Positions 55,628 through 64,000 are shown, counted from the stretch's first letter. The stretch is DNA of 64,000 bases from Fodinibius salsisoli (GCF_026229185.1 NZ_JAGGJA010000014.1:44167-108166); one strand, 5' to 3'. Notes: generated by a model not told the origin, from the letters alone. Translations and numbers: made by a program.

Positions 55628-55858
55628 ATGAAGTACCCGCTGGGCATACGACTTCTCTTTGGTTTTATAATCGTACTTACCATTTCAGGGCTTATGTTAA
55701 ACGTAAGCTTTGGGGAACCGCTCTCTGCTATTCTATCCTGGCTTTTTCCTACAGCCGTAGTGCTTACCATAGGATTCCTGTTGGCCCGATGGGGACAAAA
55801 GAAAAGAGAAAGCTACCATAATACCTTTTCAAGTGGTGGTGAGAACCCCCATTCGTAA
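55628..55858 (+). CDS. Small two-helix membrane protein
   Basis: A 76-residue protein from the ATG at 55628 with two predicted transmembrane helices (LLFGFIIVLTISGLMLNV and ILSWLFPTAVVLTIGFLLA) and a basic, Ser-rich end. An upstream ATG at 55466 in the same frame would add 54 residues without features and with a run of Pro/Cys, so I consider it less likely. No family recognised. It converges with the dipeptide epimerase gene. Confidence 0.55.
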   Translation: MKYPLGIRLLFGFIIVLTISGLMLNVSFGEPLSAILSWLFPTAVVLTIGFLLARWGQKKRESYHNTFSSGGENPHS

Positions 55859-55872
55859 CGCCCTCTACCATC

Positions 55873-56907
55873 CTAATCACTATTTACGGCCAAACGCAGT
55901 CCCGGTTTGTCACTCAAAACAAGCCTCTTCTTCTCATCAAGTGTTGCTCCTGTAAACGGATCGTCTTTTATCAACAGGTGACCATCCAGGTCCACATAGT
56001 CGGCATAGGTGCCCAGCAAGGCGCCGGCCGTAATGGCCACTGAGCTGCTGATCATACAACCGATCATCACCTTCAGGTTCCGTTCCCGGGCGTGCTCAAT
56101 CACCTTCCGTGCTTTAACCAAGCTGCCGATCTTGCTGAGCTTAATGTTAATGCCGTCAAATTCGGTTGCTACCTGGTCCAGGTTTTCATCCCCTTTAAAG
56201 CTTTCATCGGCCATCAGCGGCAAGGGCGACCATGCTTTTAACTCCGTCATCGCCCGGTGCATAGCCGCGGGCATGGGCTGTTCTACCAACTCAATATCCT
56301 GCTCGGCCAGAAAAGAAATCTGATCCTTCGCTTCTTGCAAGGTAGTCCATCCTTCGTTGGCATCCACCCGGATGGGTTTGTCGGTCACTTCCCGAATGGC
56401 TTTTATGATTTCCCGGTCGCGATCGGTACCCAGCTTTACCTTCAGGATGGGATAGTCCTCTGCATCCCTCACCTTCTGCTGCATCACCTCCGTGGTATCC
56501 AGTCCGATGGTATAAGAAGTGGGTGGCGTAATATTGGAAGGCGCCTCCCAGAGTTTCCACAGCGGTTGCCCCTCCTGCTGTCCCCACCAGTCCAGCCAGG
56601 CCGTTTCTATCGCAGACTTTGCTGATTGAACAGGTTCCACCGATAAGTGCTCTATTTTTTGATGTAGCTGATCGGGCGATGCTACAGAATCAAAAAAGGT
56701 GGCGGGGAGCTGCTCAAGATAGCCGGTTACGGTCGCTGCGTCTTCCTCATACCGCTTATTGGGATCTGCTTCCCCGTAGCCGGTCATACCGTCAGAATGG
56801 AGTTCCACAAACACATTGCGCACATGCGTTTTGGTTCCGCGGGCGATGGTGAACGGTTGATCAAGTTGTAGGTCGAAGGTTTCCCAGGAAAGGTTAAAAT
56901 GAGGCAT
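55873..56907 (-). CDS. Dipeptide epimerase (L-Ala-D/L-Glu epimerase type)
   Basis: An enolase-superfamily enzyme that epimerises L-Ala-D-Glu or related dipeptides in peptidoglycan recycling. The acid/base lysines are in LKVKLGTD (near residue 160) and NIKLSKIG (near 260). Metal ligands are in RVDANEGW, ELVEQPM and MADESF, and the C-terminal CMISSSVAITAGALLG is typical. Length is about 344 residues. The start codon lies inside the end of cdsA (overlap of about 14 bases), so the genes are coupled. It is the last gene of the accA run; a start at 56913 is also possible. Confidence 0.9.
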   Translation of the reverse strand: MPHFNLSWETFDLQLDQPFTIARGTKTHVRNVFVELHSDGMTGYGEADPNKRYEEDAATVTGYLEQLPATFFDSVASPDQLHQKIEHLSVEPVQSAKSAIETAWLDWWGQQEGQPLWKLWEAPSNITPPTSYTIGLDTTEVMQQKVRDAEDYPILKVKLGTDRDREIIKAIREVTDKPIRVDANEGWTTLQEAKDQISFLAEQDIELVEQPMPAAMHRAMTELKAWSPLPLMADESFKGDENLDQVATEFDGINIKLSKIGSLVKARKVIEHARERNLKVMIGCMISSSVAITAGALLGTYADYVDLDGHLLIKDDPFTGATLDEKKRLVLSDKPGLRLAVNSD

Positions 56908-57715
56908 ATCCACTAATTTGTAGCCAGTAAATGTATAAGTAAAAGGCCGGGGCTGCTAAGATCAGAGCATCGAAGCGATCAAAAAAGCCGCCGTGGCCCG
57001 GCAATATGGAGGAAGCATCTTTCACATTGGCAGCTCGTTTAAGACGACTTTCAGTTAAATCTCCGATGGGTCCAAATATACTCACTAATACCACGGCAGG
57101 CAGCATCTGCCACCAGACCGCCGGATAGGTTAATGGAACCAGGTAATATACGATCAGCAATCCAACGAAAGCCCCCAAAACCCCAAAGAAGAAGCCTTCC
57201 CATGTTTTATTGGGACTCACCGACGGTGCCAGCTTATTTTTACCCAGCGACTTTCCCCCGAAATAAGCAAACACATCATTTCCCCAAACCATTAACAACA
57301 GGCTGAGGGTTAAAACAAAACCTGTTTCCGCAGCCCCTGTTTCACGGATCAGGATGAGCATAAGAAATCCTGCAGGGGCATAAATACTGCAAAAAAAAGT
57401 GGCGATGAGTGATCTCAGTTCTTGTCCTCCTACCCTAAAAATCTGTATCCCAATGAAGAGTAAAAACAGGGCTAATACAATTGCCGGTGCATGGGGAACC
57501 ACAGAAGCCCCGACGATACATAAGCCAATGAGATAGGGGAAATAGGAATCCGCTTTGAACCCCGCATTTTGTAGAATGACCAGTAGCTCTTTCTGCACAA
57601 AGAGTGTTATGAGGGTTATCAGAGCTGCAAAAAATAGTCCCCCGAGATAAGTGATGTATAAGAAGAGTGCCGCCGCAGGAACTGCAAAAAGAATACGTTT
57701 TGTTAGTTCACTCAC
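56894..57715 (-). CDS. cdsA: Phosphatidate cytidylyltransferase
   Basis: CdsA makes CDP-diacylglycerol, the branch point for phospholipids. About eight transmembrane helices are predicted over 273 residues. The family signature near the C-terminus is intact: NDVFAYFGGKSLGKNKLAPS, SPNKTWEGFFFG, GDLTESRLKRAANVKDASSI and LPGHGGFFDRFDAL. It lies 5 bases after the DUF2007 gene and overlaps the epimerase gene, all on the minus strand. Confidence 0.95.
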   Translation of the reverse strand: MSELTKRILFAVPAAALFLYITYLGGLFFAALITLITLFVQKELLVILQNAGFKADSYFPYLIGLCIVGASVVPHAPAIVLALFLLFIGIQIFRVGGQELRSLIATFFCSIYAPAGFLMLILIRETGAAETGFVLTLSLLLMVWGNDVFAYFGGKSLGKNKLAPSVSPNKTWEGFFFGVLGAFVGLLIVYYLVPLTYPAVWWQMLPAVVLVSIFGPIGDLTESRLKRAANVKDASSILPGHGGFFDRFDALILAAPAFYLYIYWLQISGYASF

Positions 57716-57720
57716 AAAGG

Positions 57721-57996
57721 CTATTCCTCTTCCTTGTCTGAATCTGATTCGGCCGGCAGATCCAATTCTTCCATAGCTTCACGAGCCTGCTGCTCATACT
57801 CCTTGGGAACATACAGGTACACCAGTGCGGTGTCTCCTATATTCAGGCTAAAAGCGGAATCCCTCTTGGAAAGAATCTGGGACGGAATGTCCATATTTGA
57901 CAGATAATTTTTGGCGGCCTCCACTTCATATTCCGTTCCTCGTTCGAAAATACAAATCCAATCTTCTATTTCATTTGGTTTAAGATTATCAAACAT
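57721..57996 (-). CDS. DUF2007-domain small protein
   Basis: A 91-residue soluble protein matching DUF2007 (a putative prokaryotic signal-transducing or ferredoxin-like fold): DWICIFERGTEYEVEAAKNYL, then LSNMDIPSQILSKRD and LVYLYVPKEYEQQAREAMEEL. The ATG at 57996 is chosen because GGAGGT lies seven bases upstream. It overlaps the stop of the CPBP protease gene and lies 5 bases before cdsA. Function is not established. Confidence 0.85.
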   Translation of the reverse strand: MFDNLKPNEIEDWICIFERGTEYEVEAAKNYLSNMDIPSQILSKRDSAFSLNIGDTALVYLYVPKEYEQQAREAMEELDLPAESDSDKEEE

Positions 57997-58936
57997 AGCT
58001 GGTACCTCCGGTGGATATCTTTTTGTGCTGATTATACATCCAATATACAATATATCCTGAAATTACCAGACTCAGAACGACGCCCCACAGGGGAGGCATA
58101 GTCTCAGGGGTCATTTCTGCAAAAGCGGATGTTGGATAATAGGTTCCCAGTAAAACGCTCCCCCCGTTATTGACAAAATGGGCAGCCATGGCGGGGAATA
58201 CACTCTTCGATACCCAAGTAACATAGGCCAGTAAGATGCCGATGCCGGTTAAAGGTAATAAGTTACTTAATTGAACATGGTAAAGCCCAAACAAAAGTCC
58301 GGTTACAATAATAGCCGGCCAGATGCCCCAGCTTTTTTCAAAGGCCCGTAATGCATAGCTTCGGTATAATACTTCTTCACAGATGGCCGGGACAACGGCT
58401 ACATGGAAAAGCGTAAGCCACAATATATGGTCACTTTTTAGGAAGTTTTCGATCATCTCCATCTGAGAGCTCTGCAAATTAGTAAAATATTCCGGCATGG
58501 GAATCAAGGCATTAAGCCATCCCAGGAACCAAATGGTAGGCTGAATGGAGAGTATTAATACTACAGCCAGGAACAAGTTACGCACTGTATCAGAAGGAGC
58601 CGAAAAGCGCATAAACGCGGATCGCTGCTCAGATGAGGTGTGCAGACGGACAAAGAACCAGGTAGCCAGCCCAAGAAACAGGATCTGTCCGGTGGAATTC
58701 CCAATAAAAAACAGGTCCAGGTAGTCGGTCATGGACTCGTAAATGGCCACGGGGTCAATATTTCCCTCCCGTGTCATCACCAGTATGGTAAAGACCAGGA
58801 GAGCGGCAAACTGGAATAAGAAAAAGGCGGCGATAATCCACAGCAGGGCCAGTACCCAGTTGGCAAAACCATGTCGCTCGGCCCAGGATTGGTAGGCTGC
58901 CTGCATTGACTGCTGCTGATCTGAATCTTGCTTCAT
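57989..58936 (-). CDS. CPBP-family intramembrane metalloprotease
   Basis: A 315-residue multi-helix membrane protein of the CAAX-protease/bacteriocin-processing (CPBP) family. The catalytic motifs are present: EEVLYRSYALRAFE (EExxxR, near residue 187), FGLYHVQLSNLLP (FxxxH, near 219) and HFVNNGG (H-x3-N region, near 249). Family members cleave membrane-embedded substrates, often with roles in immunity or signalling; the substrate here is unknown. It precedes the DUF2007 gene with a short overlap. Confidence 0.9.
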   Translation of the reverse strand: MKQDSDQQQSMQAAYQSWAERHGFANWVLALLWIIAAFFLFQFAALLVFTILVMTREGNIDPVAIYESMTDYLDLFFIGNSTGQILFLGLATWFFVRLHTSSEQRSAFMRFSAPSDTVRNLFLAVVLILSIQPTIWFLGWLNALIPMPEYFTNLQSSQMEMIENFLKSDHILWLTLFHVAVVPAICEEVLYRSYALRAFEKSWGIWPAIIVTGLLFGLYHVQLSNLLPLTGIGILLAYVTWVSKSVFPAMAAHFVNNGGSVLLGTYYPTSAFAEMTPETMPPLWGVVLSLVISGYIVYWMYNQHKKISTGGTSYV

Positions 58937-58951
58937 TGAAGATAAAATAGG

Positions 58952-59548
58952 TTATCCTTCTTGTTGGCCGAAAATTTTTGCTCCAATCATCCCGGTAATG
59001 AGGTTTAGAATACCATTTATGGGGATACTCCACAGCAGTTGCGAGAACATACTGTTTTGACTTTGTAATCCTTCTGCTGTTGCATCAATAATTTGCTGCT
59101 TTTGGGCTTCAGGCAACTCCATAGCCTCTATACTGGCGATGGTGCTTTCAATCACTTTCTGAGTCATATCGGGATCAATAAACTGCCACGCTTCTCCAAG
59201 TATAACATTAACAACGGTGATGCCAACACCCGTTAAAAATCCTATCAACGCGCCTCTGCCTAATTGTATAAACAGATCATATTCCCGGGCGTAGTGCCAG
59301 ACCGCCAACATACCACCAAAGGATCCGGCTAAGCAGGCAAAAGTCCCAATAAATTGAGTAGGATTAAGCAGGGAGCCGGTTGGTTCTGAATTAATAACGG
59401 CGTAACTGGATACCAGTGACAGCACAAAAGCGACAATCCCAAAGATGACACCCGCTGTAGCTACGGACTTCCAGTACGAAGGCTCATTAGGCTGATCTGA
59501 AAAATCCGGTTGTGGATTATCAAATCCCTGTTGCTGTGACTCTTCCAT
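58952..59548 (-). CDS. DUF4199-like membrane protein
   Basis: A 198-residue membrane protein with a soluble N-terminus rich in Gln/Asn/Pro (about 1-25), then four predicted helices (e.g. GVIFGIVAFVLSLVSSYAVI and LGRGALIGFLTGVGITVVNV). A soluble helical insert IESTIASIEAMELPEAQKQQ and a final helix follow. The layout fits DUF4199, a Bacteroidota family without a known function; the assignment is tentative. Its start overlaps the DUF2085 gene by 29 bases. Confidence 0.7.
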   Translation of the reverse strand: MEESQQQGFDNPQPDFSDQPNEPSYWKSVATAGVIFGIVAFVLSLVSSYAVINSEPTGSLLNPTQFIGTFACLAGSFGGMLAVWHYAREYDLFIQLGRGALIGFLTGVGITVVNVILGEAWQFIDPDMTQKVIESTIASIEAMELPEAQKQQIIDATAEGLQSQNSMFSQLLWSIPINGILNLITGMIGAKIFGQQEG

Positions 59549-60023
59549 GATGGTCCCTTTCTGATTTTATATTTCGATTAAAAAAAGTGCCGACAAAGAG
59601 TAGGGCAACGCTTAACCCTGCCAGACTTCCCAGCATAAATCTTGATAGCAACGTATTTTCCCAAAAACCAACCAAATTTCCAATTATATCAGCTAAATTT
59701 ACCAGGACTGCTCCAATAGCTGCCCTTTTGGCGGGCTGTGGCCTGTTTTTAAAGTAATCTATAAGCGGCAATAATAGCCATCCCGATAAAAAGCCACCAT
59801 AAATTCCCAGGCAACGGCTACAGACAGCCATCGGTTGATTATTAAGCCAAAACGACCGATCCGGCAACTGATGGCATACGTAACTTAAAGCCTGATGCTG
59901 CCATTGCAATGCCCAAAATGTCTGCTGATCCCAAATTCCACCGCCAAGGCCTGCGACAAAAATTCCCGTTACGGCCAGTAATATCAAAAAATATAATTTG
60001 ATATTGGAGGCTCCCTTAGCCAT
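59520..60023 (-). CDS. DUF2085 membrane protein
   Basis: A 167-residue membrane protein. The DUF2085 hallmark is clear: YVCHQLPDRSFWLNNQPMAV and CSRCLGIYGGFLSGW (about 45-85), with Cys and His residues that may bind metal or haem. Four helices are predicted. Function is not established. It lies between the thioesterase gene (no gap) and the DUF4199 gene (29-base overlap), so all belong to one transcript. Confidence 0.88.
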   Translation of the reverse strand: MAKGASNIKLYFLILLAVTGIFVAGLGGGIWDQQTFWALQWQHQALSYVCHQLPDRSFWLNNQPMAVCSRCLGIYGGFLSGWLLLPLIDYFKNRPQPAKRAAIGAVLVNLADIIGNLVGFWENTLLSRFMLGSLAGLSVALLFVGTFFNRNIKSERDHHGRVTATGI

Positions 60024-60458
60024 TTACTGCTCCACTGCAGTGGTTAAGCTATCAAGAAAATCTTTGGGAGCCCGACAGGGTTTTCGGGTCTCTTCTTTCA
60101 TAAAGCAGAGTGTGACCTTGCCTTCAATATGCGGGGTTTCTTGCCGATCGGTATAGAGCCGGTAGTACGTCTCCAGCTTTACCGTGGGAATATCGTAAAG
60201 CAGAACTTCTACCTGCATCAACTCATCATAGAATACCGGTGCCTTATAATTTACTTCAGTGTGTACGACCGGTAACATAACGCCATTTTTTTCGAGTTTT
60301 GCATACGGAAAGCCGAGCGAGCGGATCATTTCGGTACGCGACTCTTCAAAATATTCCAGATAGCGTCCATAATAAACGTACCCCATCTGATCCGTCTCAC
60401 CATAACGGCTTCTCAATTGATGCTCATAAATGTATATCGGATCTTTTGCGGGAAACAC
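60024..60458 (-). CDS. Acyl-CoA thioesterase, YbgC/FadM-like hotdog fold
   Basis: A 144-residue hotdog-fold thioesterase. The active-site text RSRYGETDQMGYVYYGRYLEYFEESR (about 15-40, with the catalytic Asp) and VHTEVNYKAPVFYDELMQVEV identify it. It hydrolyses acyl-CoA or acyl-ACP in lipid metabolism. It follows accA by 6 bases and abuts the DUF2085 gene, so it fits a fatty-acid/phospholipid operon. Confidence 0.9.
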   Translation of the reverse strand: MFPAKDPIYIYEHQLRSRYGETDQMGYVYYGRYLEYFEESRTEMIRSLGFPYAKLEKNGVMLPVVHTEVNYKAPVFYDELMQVEVLLYDIPTVKLETYYRLYTDRQETPHIEGKVTLCFMKEETRKPCRAPKDFLDSLTTAVEQ

Positions 60459-60464
60459 GCTTAT

Positions 60465-61439
60465 CTATTTAGATTCTACCTGGGCTGAGGGTTGTTCCCA
60501 TTCACCCATTCGGGCATATTTTTCAATACGTGTCTCGACCAATTCTTCTGCACTCTTCGTTTTAAGACGTTCTAAGGATTCGAGCAGTTGTTTTTTGACT
60601 TCCTCCGCTGAGACTTCCGGATTGCGATGGGCACCTCCCAACGGCTCTCCTATGATACCATCGATTACCTTAAGATCCTTTAGATCCTCGGCTGTTAGTT
60701 TCAGAACGGCGGCAGCCTGCTCTTTATAGTCCCATGTTTTCCAAAGGATGGAAGAACAGGATTCCGGAGAAATAACCGAATACCAGGTATTCTCCATCAT
60801 ATACACCTCGTTGCCCATTCCTATACCGATAGCTCCGCCACTGGCCCCTTCCCCAATCACTACCGATATAATGGGTACTTTGAGGGTTGCCATCATCTTA
60901 AGGTTCTTGGCAATGGCTTCGGCCTGTCCTCGTTCTTCAGCCTCTAATCCAGGATAAGCTCCCGGGGTGTCCAGCAAGGTAATGACGGGGATATCAAACT
61001 TCTCGGCCAACTTCATCAACCGGTGAGCTTTACGATAGCCTTCCGGATTGGCCATCCCAAATCGACGGAACTGCCGGCTTTGCGTATCGCGGCCTTTCTG
61101 ATGCCCCATAATAACTACCGATTGTCCATCAATGGTCGCAAATCCACCGACAATGGCTTTGTCATCACTTTGATACCGGTCTCCGTGAATTTCCACAAAG
61201 TTTTCGGTAATCCGTTCAATATAATCTAATGTGTATGGCCGATCAGGATGACGTGCCAACTGCACTCGCTGCCAACGGGTTAAATTGGTAAAAATAGACT
61301 TTCTCAATTCGTCGACCCGTTCTTCGAGTCGCTTAATATCGGGGGATAATACATCCTCATCAGTAATGGAAAGTTCGCGTAATTCTTTAATTTTTTTCTC
61401 TAAATCCGCAATAGGTTGTTCAAAATCTAAATATTGCAT
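60465..61439 (-). CDS. accA: Acetyl-CoA carboxylase carboxyltransferase subunit alpha
   Basis: AccA forms the carboxyltransferase with AccD and makes malonyl-CoA. The N-terminal helix ([18 protein letters not shown]) and the crotonase-like core are present: [52 protein letters not shown] and [16 protein letters not shown]. At 324 residues it is full length. It is first in a minus-strand run of eight genes to the dipeptide epimerase. accD is not in the window. Confidence 0.96.
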   Translation of the reverse strand: MQYLDFEQPIADLEKKIKELRELSITDEDVLSPDIKRLEERVDELRKSIFTNLTRWQRVQLARHPDRPYTLDYIERITENFVEIHGDRYQSDDKAIVGGFATIDGQSVVIMGHQKGRDTQSRQFRRFGMANPEGYRKAHRLMKLAEKFDIPVITLLDTPGAYPGLEAEERGQAEAIAKNLKMMATLKVPIISVVIGEGASGGAIGIGMGNEVYMMENTWYSVISPESCSSILWKTWDYKEQAAAVLKLTAEDLKDLKVIDGIIGEPLGGAHRNPEVSAEEVKKQLLESLERLKTKSAEELVETRIEKYARMGEWEQPSAQVESK

Positions 61440-61520
61440 AAGAATAATCTAACAATAGGTTCAAACAATGATGACCAAATATACAAACTACTGGGGATAG
61501 TTTAAGGACTTTCTTTAGCA

Positions 61521-61604
61521 GTTAGCAGTTAGCAGTTAGCAGTTAGCAGTTAGCAGTTAGCAGTTAGCAGTTAGCAGTTAGCAGTTAGCAGTTAGCAGTT
61601 AGCA
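61521..61604. repeat. Tandem heptanucleotide array (GTTAGCA) x12
   Basis: Twelve perfect GTTAGCA copies, with a leading partial TTAGCA at 61515. It lies in the 378-base gap 61440-61817 between the accA start and the end of the mannosyltransferase gene. It is followed by GGTCAAGGATTAATT (61627-61641), identical to the flank of the first array, and then by CT-rich text such as CTTCTAATTTCTGACTTCC. No gene is seen in the gap. Confidence 0.97.
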
Positions 61605-61817
61605 GGCTGACCATTTCTCAACTCCCGGTCAAGGATTAATTGCAAAACTTCCGCCTTCTCACTTTAAACTTCTAATTTCTGACTTCCATCTTCCAGCATC
61701 TAAACTCCAACTTCTCACGTCTGCCGTCTCACATTTCACTCTTTACTTAACACTTCTTGCTTTCCTTCCTCACAACCGCTTATTTTGCACTTGTATCCCA
61801 CAACTCATCACTAAAAA

Positions 61818-62543
61818 CTACAACATCCCCAATATACTCTGGATCTTCAATGACCATACCCGCCATGCGGCCTCCCACATAATACCCTTCGACATTTTGG
61901 AGACCCCTTCTTCTCGTTCACGGAAAATGATCGCTACTTCCTTCAGATTAAAGCCGGCCTTCCAGGCTCGATAATGTAATTCAATCTGGAAAGCATAGCC
62001 GTTAGAACGAATACTTTCAACGGATATAGTCTCCAGCACCTTTCGATGGATGCATTTGAAGCCTGCGGTAGTATCGAAAATAGGTAAGCCGGTAATAAAC
62101 CGAGCGTACAAATTTGCGCTGTAAGACAATATCAATCGGCTGAGGGGCCAGTTAATGATACTTATACCATTTGCATATCGAGACCCGATGGCTACATCAC
62201 AGCCTCCTGTTTTGACCTCCTCAATAAGATGGGGAAGATCATCAGGATTGTGCGAAAAATCGGCATCCATTTCGCATATATACGTATAATTCTGCTCCAG
62301 GGCATACTCAAAACCCCGAACATAGGCCGTTCCGAGTCCCAACTTACCCGACCGTTCTATCAAAAAAAGCTGATCGGGATATTCTTCTTGCTCTTCTGTT
62401 ACAATTTCAGCCGTACCATCGGGCGAACCGTCATCAATAATCAATAAATCAACTTTATCAAGACTCATAACGGCCTTAATAAGCTTTCTGATATTATTTG
62501 ATTCGTTGTATGTTGGAACAATAACTAATGTAGAATTAGCCAT
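61818..62543 (-). CDS. Polyprenol monophosphomannose synthase (Dpm1-like GT2)
   Basis: A GT2 glycosyltransferase of 241 residues that uses GDP-mannose or a related nucleotide sugar to glycosylate polyprenyl phosphate (family knowledge). Motifs: LVIVPTYNESNNIRKLI (about 4-20), DLLIIDDGSPDGTAEIV (nucleotide site, near 36) and ICEMDADFSHNPDDLP (metal-binding DxD region, near 90). RSNGYAFQIELHYRA is the late conserved block. There is no C-terminal transmembrane domain. The ATG at 62543 is preferred to an upstream TTG because it matches the family N-terminus. Confidence 0.9.
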   Translation of the reverse strand: MANSTLVIVPTYNESNNIRKLIKAVMSLDKVDLLIIDDGSPDGTAEIVTEEQEEYPDQLFLIERSGKLGLGTAYVRGFEYALEQNYTYICEMDADFSHNPDDLPHLIEEVKTGGCDVAIGSRYANGISIINWPLSRLILSYSANLYARFITGLPIFDTTAGFKCIHRKVLETISVESIRSNGYAFQIELHYRAWKAGFNLKEVAIIFREREEGVSKMSKGIMWEAAWRVWSLKIQSILGML

Positions 62544-62689
62544 AAATGGGCCTTGAGAACACAATTTCCGAATTTTTTAACGCAAAATTTCCTTAAGGAT
62601 AAGAAAAATCAGGCATTAAAGTTACAGCAATAAATTCATTATTTTAAATCGATCTTTCATAAACAGTAAATCACTTAATCATTTGACTT

Positions 62690-63817
62690 TTGTTCGAACT
62701 ACATAAAACTGCTGATTCAACTAAAGCTCGTTTAGGTACCTTAACTACAGACCACGGCAAAATTGAAACACCCATTTTTATGCCGGTAGGTACGCTCGGG
62801 ACGGTGAAAGCCGTTAAACAGGATGAACTTCTTGAGAAAGTAAAAGCTCAAATCATCCTGGGTAATACCTATCATCTCTATCTAAGGCCCGGTTGTGATA
62901 TCATCGAAAGCGCAGGTGGATTGCACTCCTTCATAGAATGGGACCAACCTATATTAACGGACTCTGGGGGATATCAAATTTTTTCCCTCTCTGATAATCG
63001 AGAATTGTCTGAAGAAGGCGCTGAATTTCAAAGCCATATTGACGGTTCAAAGCACATGTTTACTCCTGAAAACGTAGTGGATATCCAGCGAACCCTGGGT
63101 TCAGACATTATGATGATCCTGGATGAATGTCCGCCCTATCCCTGCAGCTATGAATATTCCAAGGAGTCCATGGAACTGACTCATCGTTGGGAAAAACGGG
63201 GGCGTGACGCATTCTTAAATACTGAGCCTAAATACGGCCATCAACAATTTCAGTTTGGCATTGTTCAGGGAGGGACTTTTGAAGATTTAAGAATAGAGTC
63301 TGCTAAATACATCACCGATCTTGATTTTGAAGGTATTGCTATAGGTGGACTTAGCGTCGGCGAACCTACCGATCTAATGTATGAAATGACGGATCTTAAT
63401 ACCGATTATCTTCCAGAAGAAAAGCCACGCTACCTGATGGGGGTTGGCAAACCCGCTAATTTGCTACATGCTATCGCCCGCGGGGTAGATATGTTTGACT
63501 GCGTACTCCCCACACGCAATGCCCGCAATGGACAGATCTTTACACAGAACGGCTATATCAATATCCGTAATGCTAAGTGGAAAAACCATCATAAGCCCTT
63601 AGATCCTAATTTTCCAACGGATATATGCTCCAAATATAAAATGTCCTATATTCACCATCTCTTCCGTAACAATGAATTACTGGGTCTCCAATTGTCTTCT
63701 CTTCATAATCTCACCTTTTATTTGTGGCTCATGGAAGAGGTCAAAGAGCGAATTGCAGAAGATACTTTCCATGACTGGTACAAAGAAAAGGCTGAAATAT
63801 TAGATACAAAAATCTAA
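62690..63817 (+). CDS. tgt: Queuine/preQ1 tRNA-ribosyltransferase
   Basis: Tgt exchanges guanine 34 for preQ1 in tRNAs with GUN anticodons. The catalytic region ILTDSGGYQIFSLS is near residues 90-103 and GIAIGGLSVGEP and FDCVLPTRNARNG follow. The start is TTG at 62690: an in-frame TGA lies two codons upstream and the conserved FELHKT begins at residue 2. The zinc site is altered: of the usual C-x-C-x2-C...H, only Cys313 and His339 remain, with Phe308 and Thr310 at the first two cysteine positions. It is divergent from the mannosyltransferase gene. Confidence 0.95.
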   Translation: MFELHKTADSTKARLGTLTTDHGKIETPIFMPVGTLGTVKAVKQDELLEKVKAQIILGNTYHLYLRPGCDIIESAGGLHSFIEWDQPILTDSGGYQIFSLSDNRELSEEGAEFQSHIDGSKHMFTPENVVDIQRTLGSDIMMILDECPPYPCSYEYSKESMELTHRWEKRGRDAFLNTEPKYGHQQFQFGIVQGGTFEDLRIESAKYITDLDFEGIAIGGLSVGEPTDLMYEMTDLNTDYLPEEKPRYLMGVGKPANLLHAIARGVDMFDCVLPTRNARNGQIFTQNGYINIRNAKWKNHHKPLDPNFPTDICSKYKMSYIHHLFRNNELLGLQLSSLHNLTFYLWLMEEVKERIAEDTFHDWYKEKAEILDTKI

Positions 63818-63840
63818 TTTAAGCAGATAACAAATAAAAA

Positions 63841-63868
63841 AGCCCTTTACGCCAGAGCGTAAAGGGCT
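63841..63868 (-). terminator. Rho-independent terminator of the rRNA operon
   Basis: AGCCCTTTACGC (63841-63852) and GCGTAAAGGGCT (63857-63868) form a perfect 12-bp stem with a CAGA loop. On the minus strand the stem is followed by TTTTTATTTG, so it ends transcription leaving the 5S gene; tgt converges on it from the other side. Confidence 0.95.
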
Positions 63869-63883
63869 TAACTAAATAAAGAG

Positions 63884-63996
63884 AGCAGGAGGGGACCTAC
63901 GCTTCCGCCCGGAGGGCAGTACCATCGGCGCTGCAGGGCTTAACGGCCGTGTTCGGGATGGGAACGGGTGGGGCCCCTGCGCTAAACCCTTCTGCT
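63884..63996 (-). rRNA. rrf: 5S ribosomal RNA
   Basis: On the minus strand the sequence contains the universal 5S core, CCCGTTCCCATCCCGAACAC, then the GTTAAGCCC and CGCCGATGGTACTGC segments. The ends AGCAG.../...CTGCT form the terminal helix. Boundaries are estimated from that helix. It is the last gene of an rRNA operon that continues beyond the right edge of the window. Confidence 0.95.
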
Positions 63997-64000
63997 CAAT

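Overview
The window looks like a chromosome segment from a moderate-GC member of the Bacteroidota/Rhodothermota-Balneolota (FCB) assemblage, most likely a Balneola-type marine or halophilic bacterium. The indications are a FecR-SusC-SusD outer-membrane uptake set, DUF3078, DUF2851 and YtxH proteins, a FeoB-associated Cys-rich peptide, AT-rich promoter elements of the form TAnnTTTG, and a K+-type membrane pyrophosphatase. This is inferred from gene content; no 16S gene is present. Only a 5S rRNA, the end of an rRNA operon, is visible at the right edge.

Layout. 1-7.6 kb (minus strand): an NlpC/P60 lipoprotein, a GTTAGCA heptamer array, then fecR-susC-susD. 7.8-12.1 kb (plus): murI, a YhiN-type flavoprotein and a secreted beta-helix protein. 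12.5-18.1 kb: PIN-PhoH, SpoU methyltransferase, ALDH7 dehydrogenase, DUF3078, PyrR-like phosphoribosyltransferase. 18.3-24.8 kb (plus): YtxH, DUF2851, tRNA-Gln, prs, rplY/ctc, pth, hppA. 24.9-29.3 kb: an unknown protein, a methyltransferase, and a FadL-type porin paired with an SGNH hydrolase. 29.5-33.6 kb (plus): a ferrous-iron locus (two FeoA, FeoB, Cys-rich peptide), then pyrF-rnhA. 33.8-48.3 kb (minus): tsaD, the nadB-nadC-nadA NAD operon, hsp20-dnaK, a long TPR protein with aroA, a CBS protein, hflX and a small membrane protein. 48.6-53.3 kb: a large beta-propeller lipoprotein, a four-helix-bundle protein, a TIGR01777 epimerase and a MauE/DoxX protein. 53.3-55.9 kb is the one clearly accessory stretch. 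55.9-61.4 kb (minus): a tightly packed eight-gene run from accA to a dipeptide epimerase. 61.5-64 kb: a second heptamer array, a polyprenol-phosphate mannosyltransferase, tgt and 5S rRNA.

Most of the window is housekeeping. The best candidate for something new is 53.2-55.6 kb. There a strongly AT-rich gene for a HEPN-type protein (R289-x4-H294 motif) sits between imperfect 11-bp inverted repeats whose cores read GTTAGAC and ACCTAAC, the form of integron recombination cores. A set of three TTATGTMAA repeats phased at exactly 13 bp lies upstream and hairpin-rich, attC-like DNA lies downstream. No integrase is in the window and no complete attC was found, so this is a lead, not a demonstrated integron cassette.

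A second theme is dispersed intergenic repeats: two GTTAGCA arrays 60 kb apart with a shared flank, a related GTCAGGA array, a palindromic element present twice, and an inverted repeat with a conserved skeleton before rplY.
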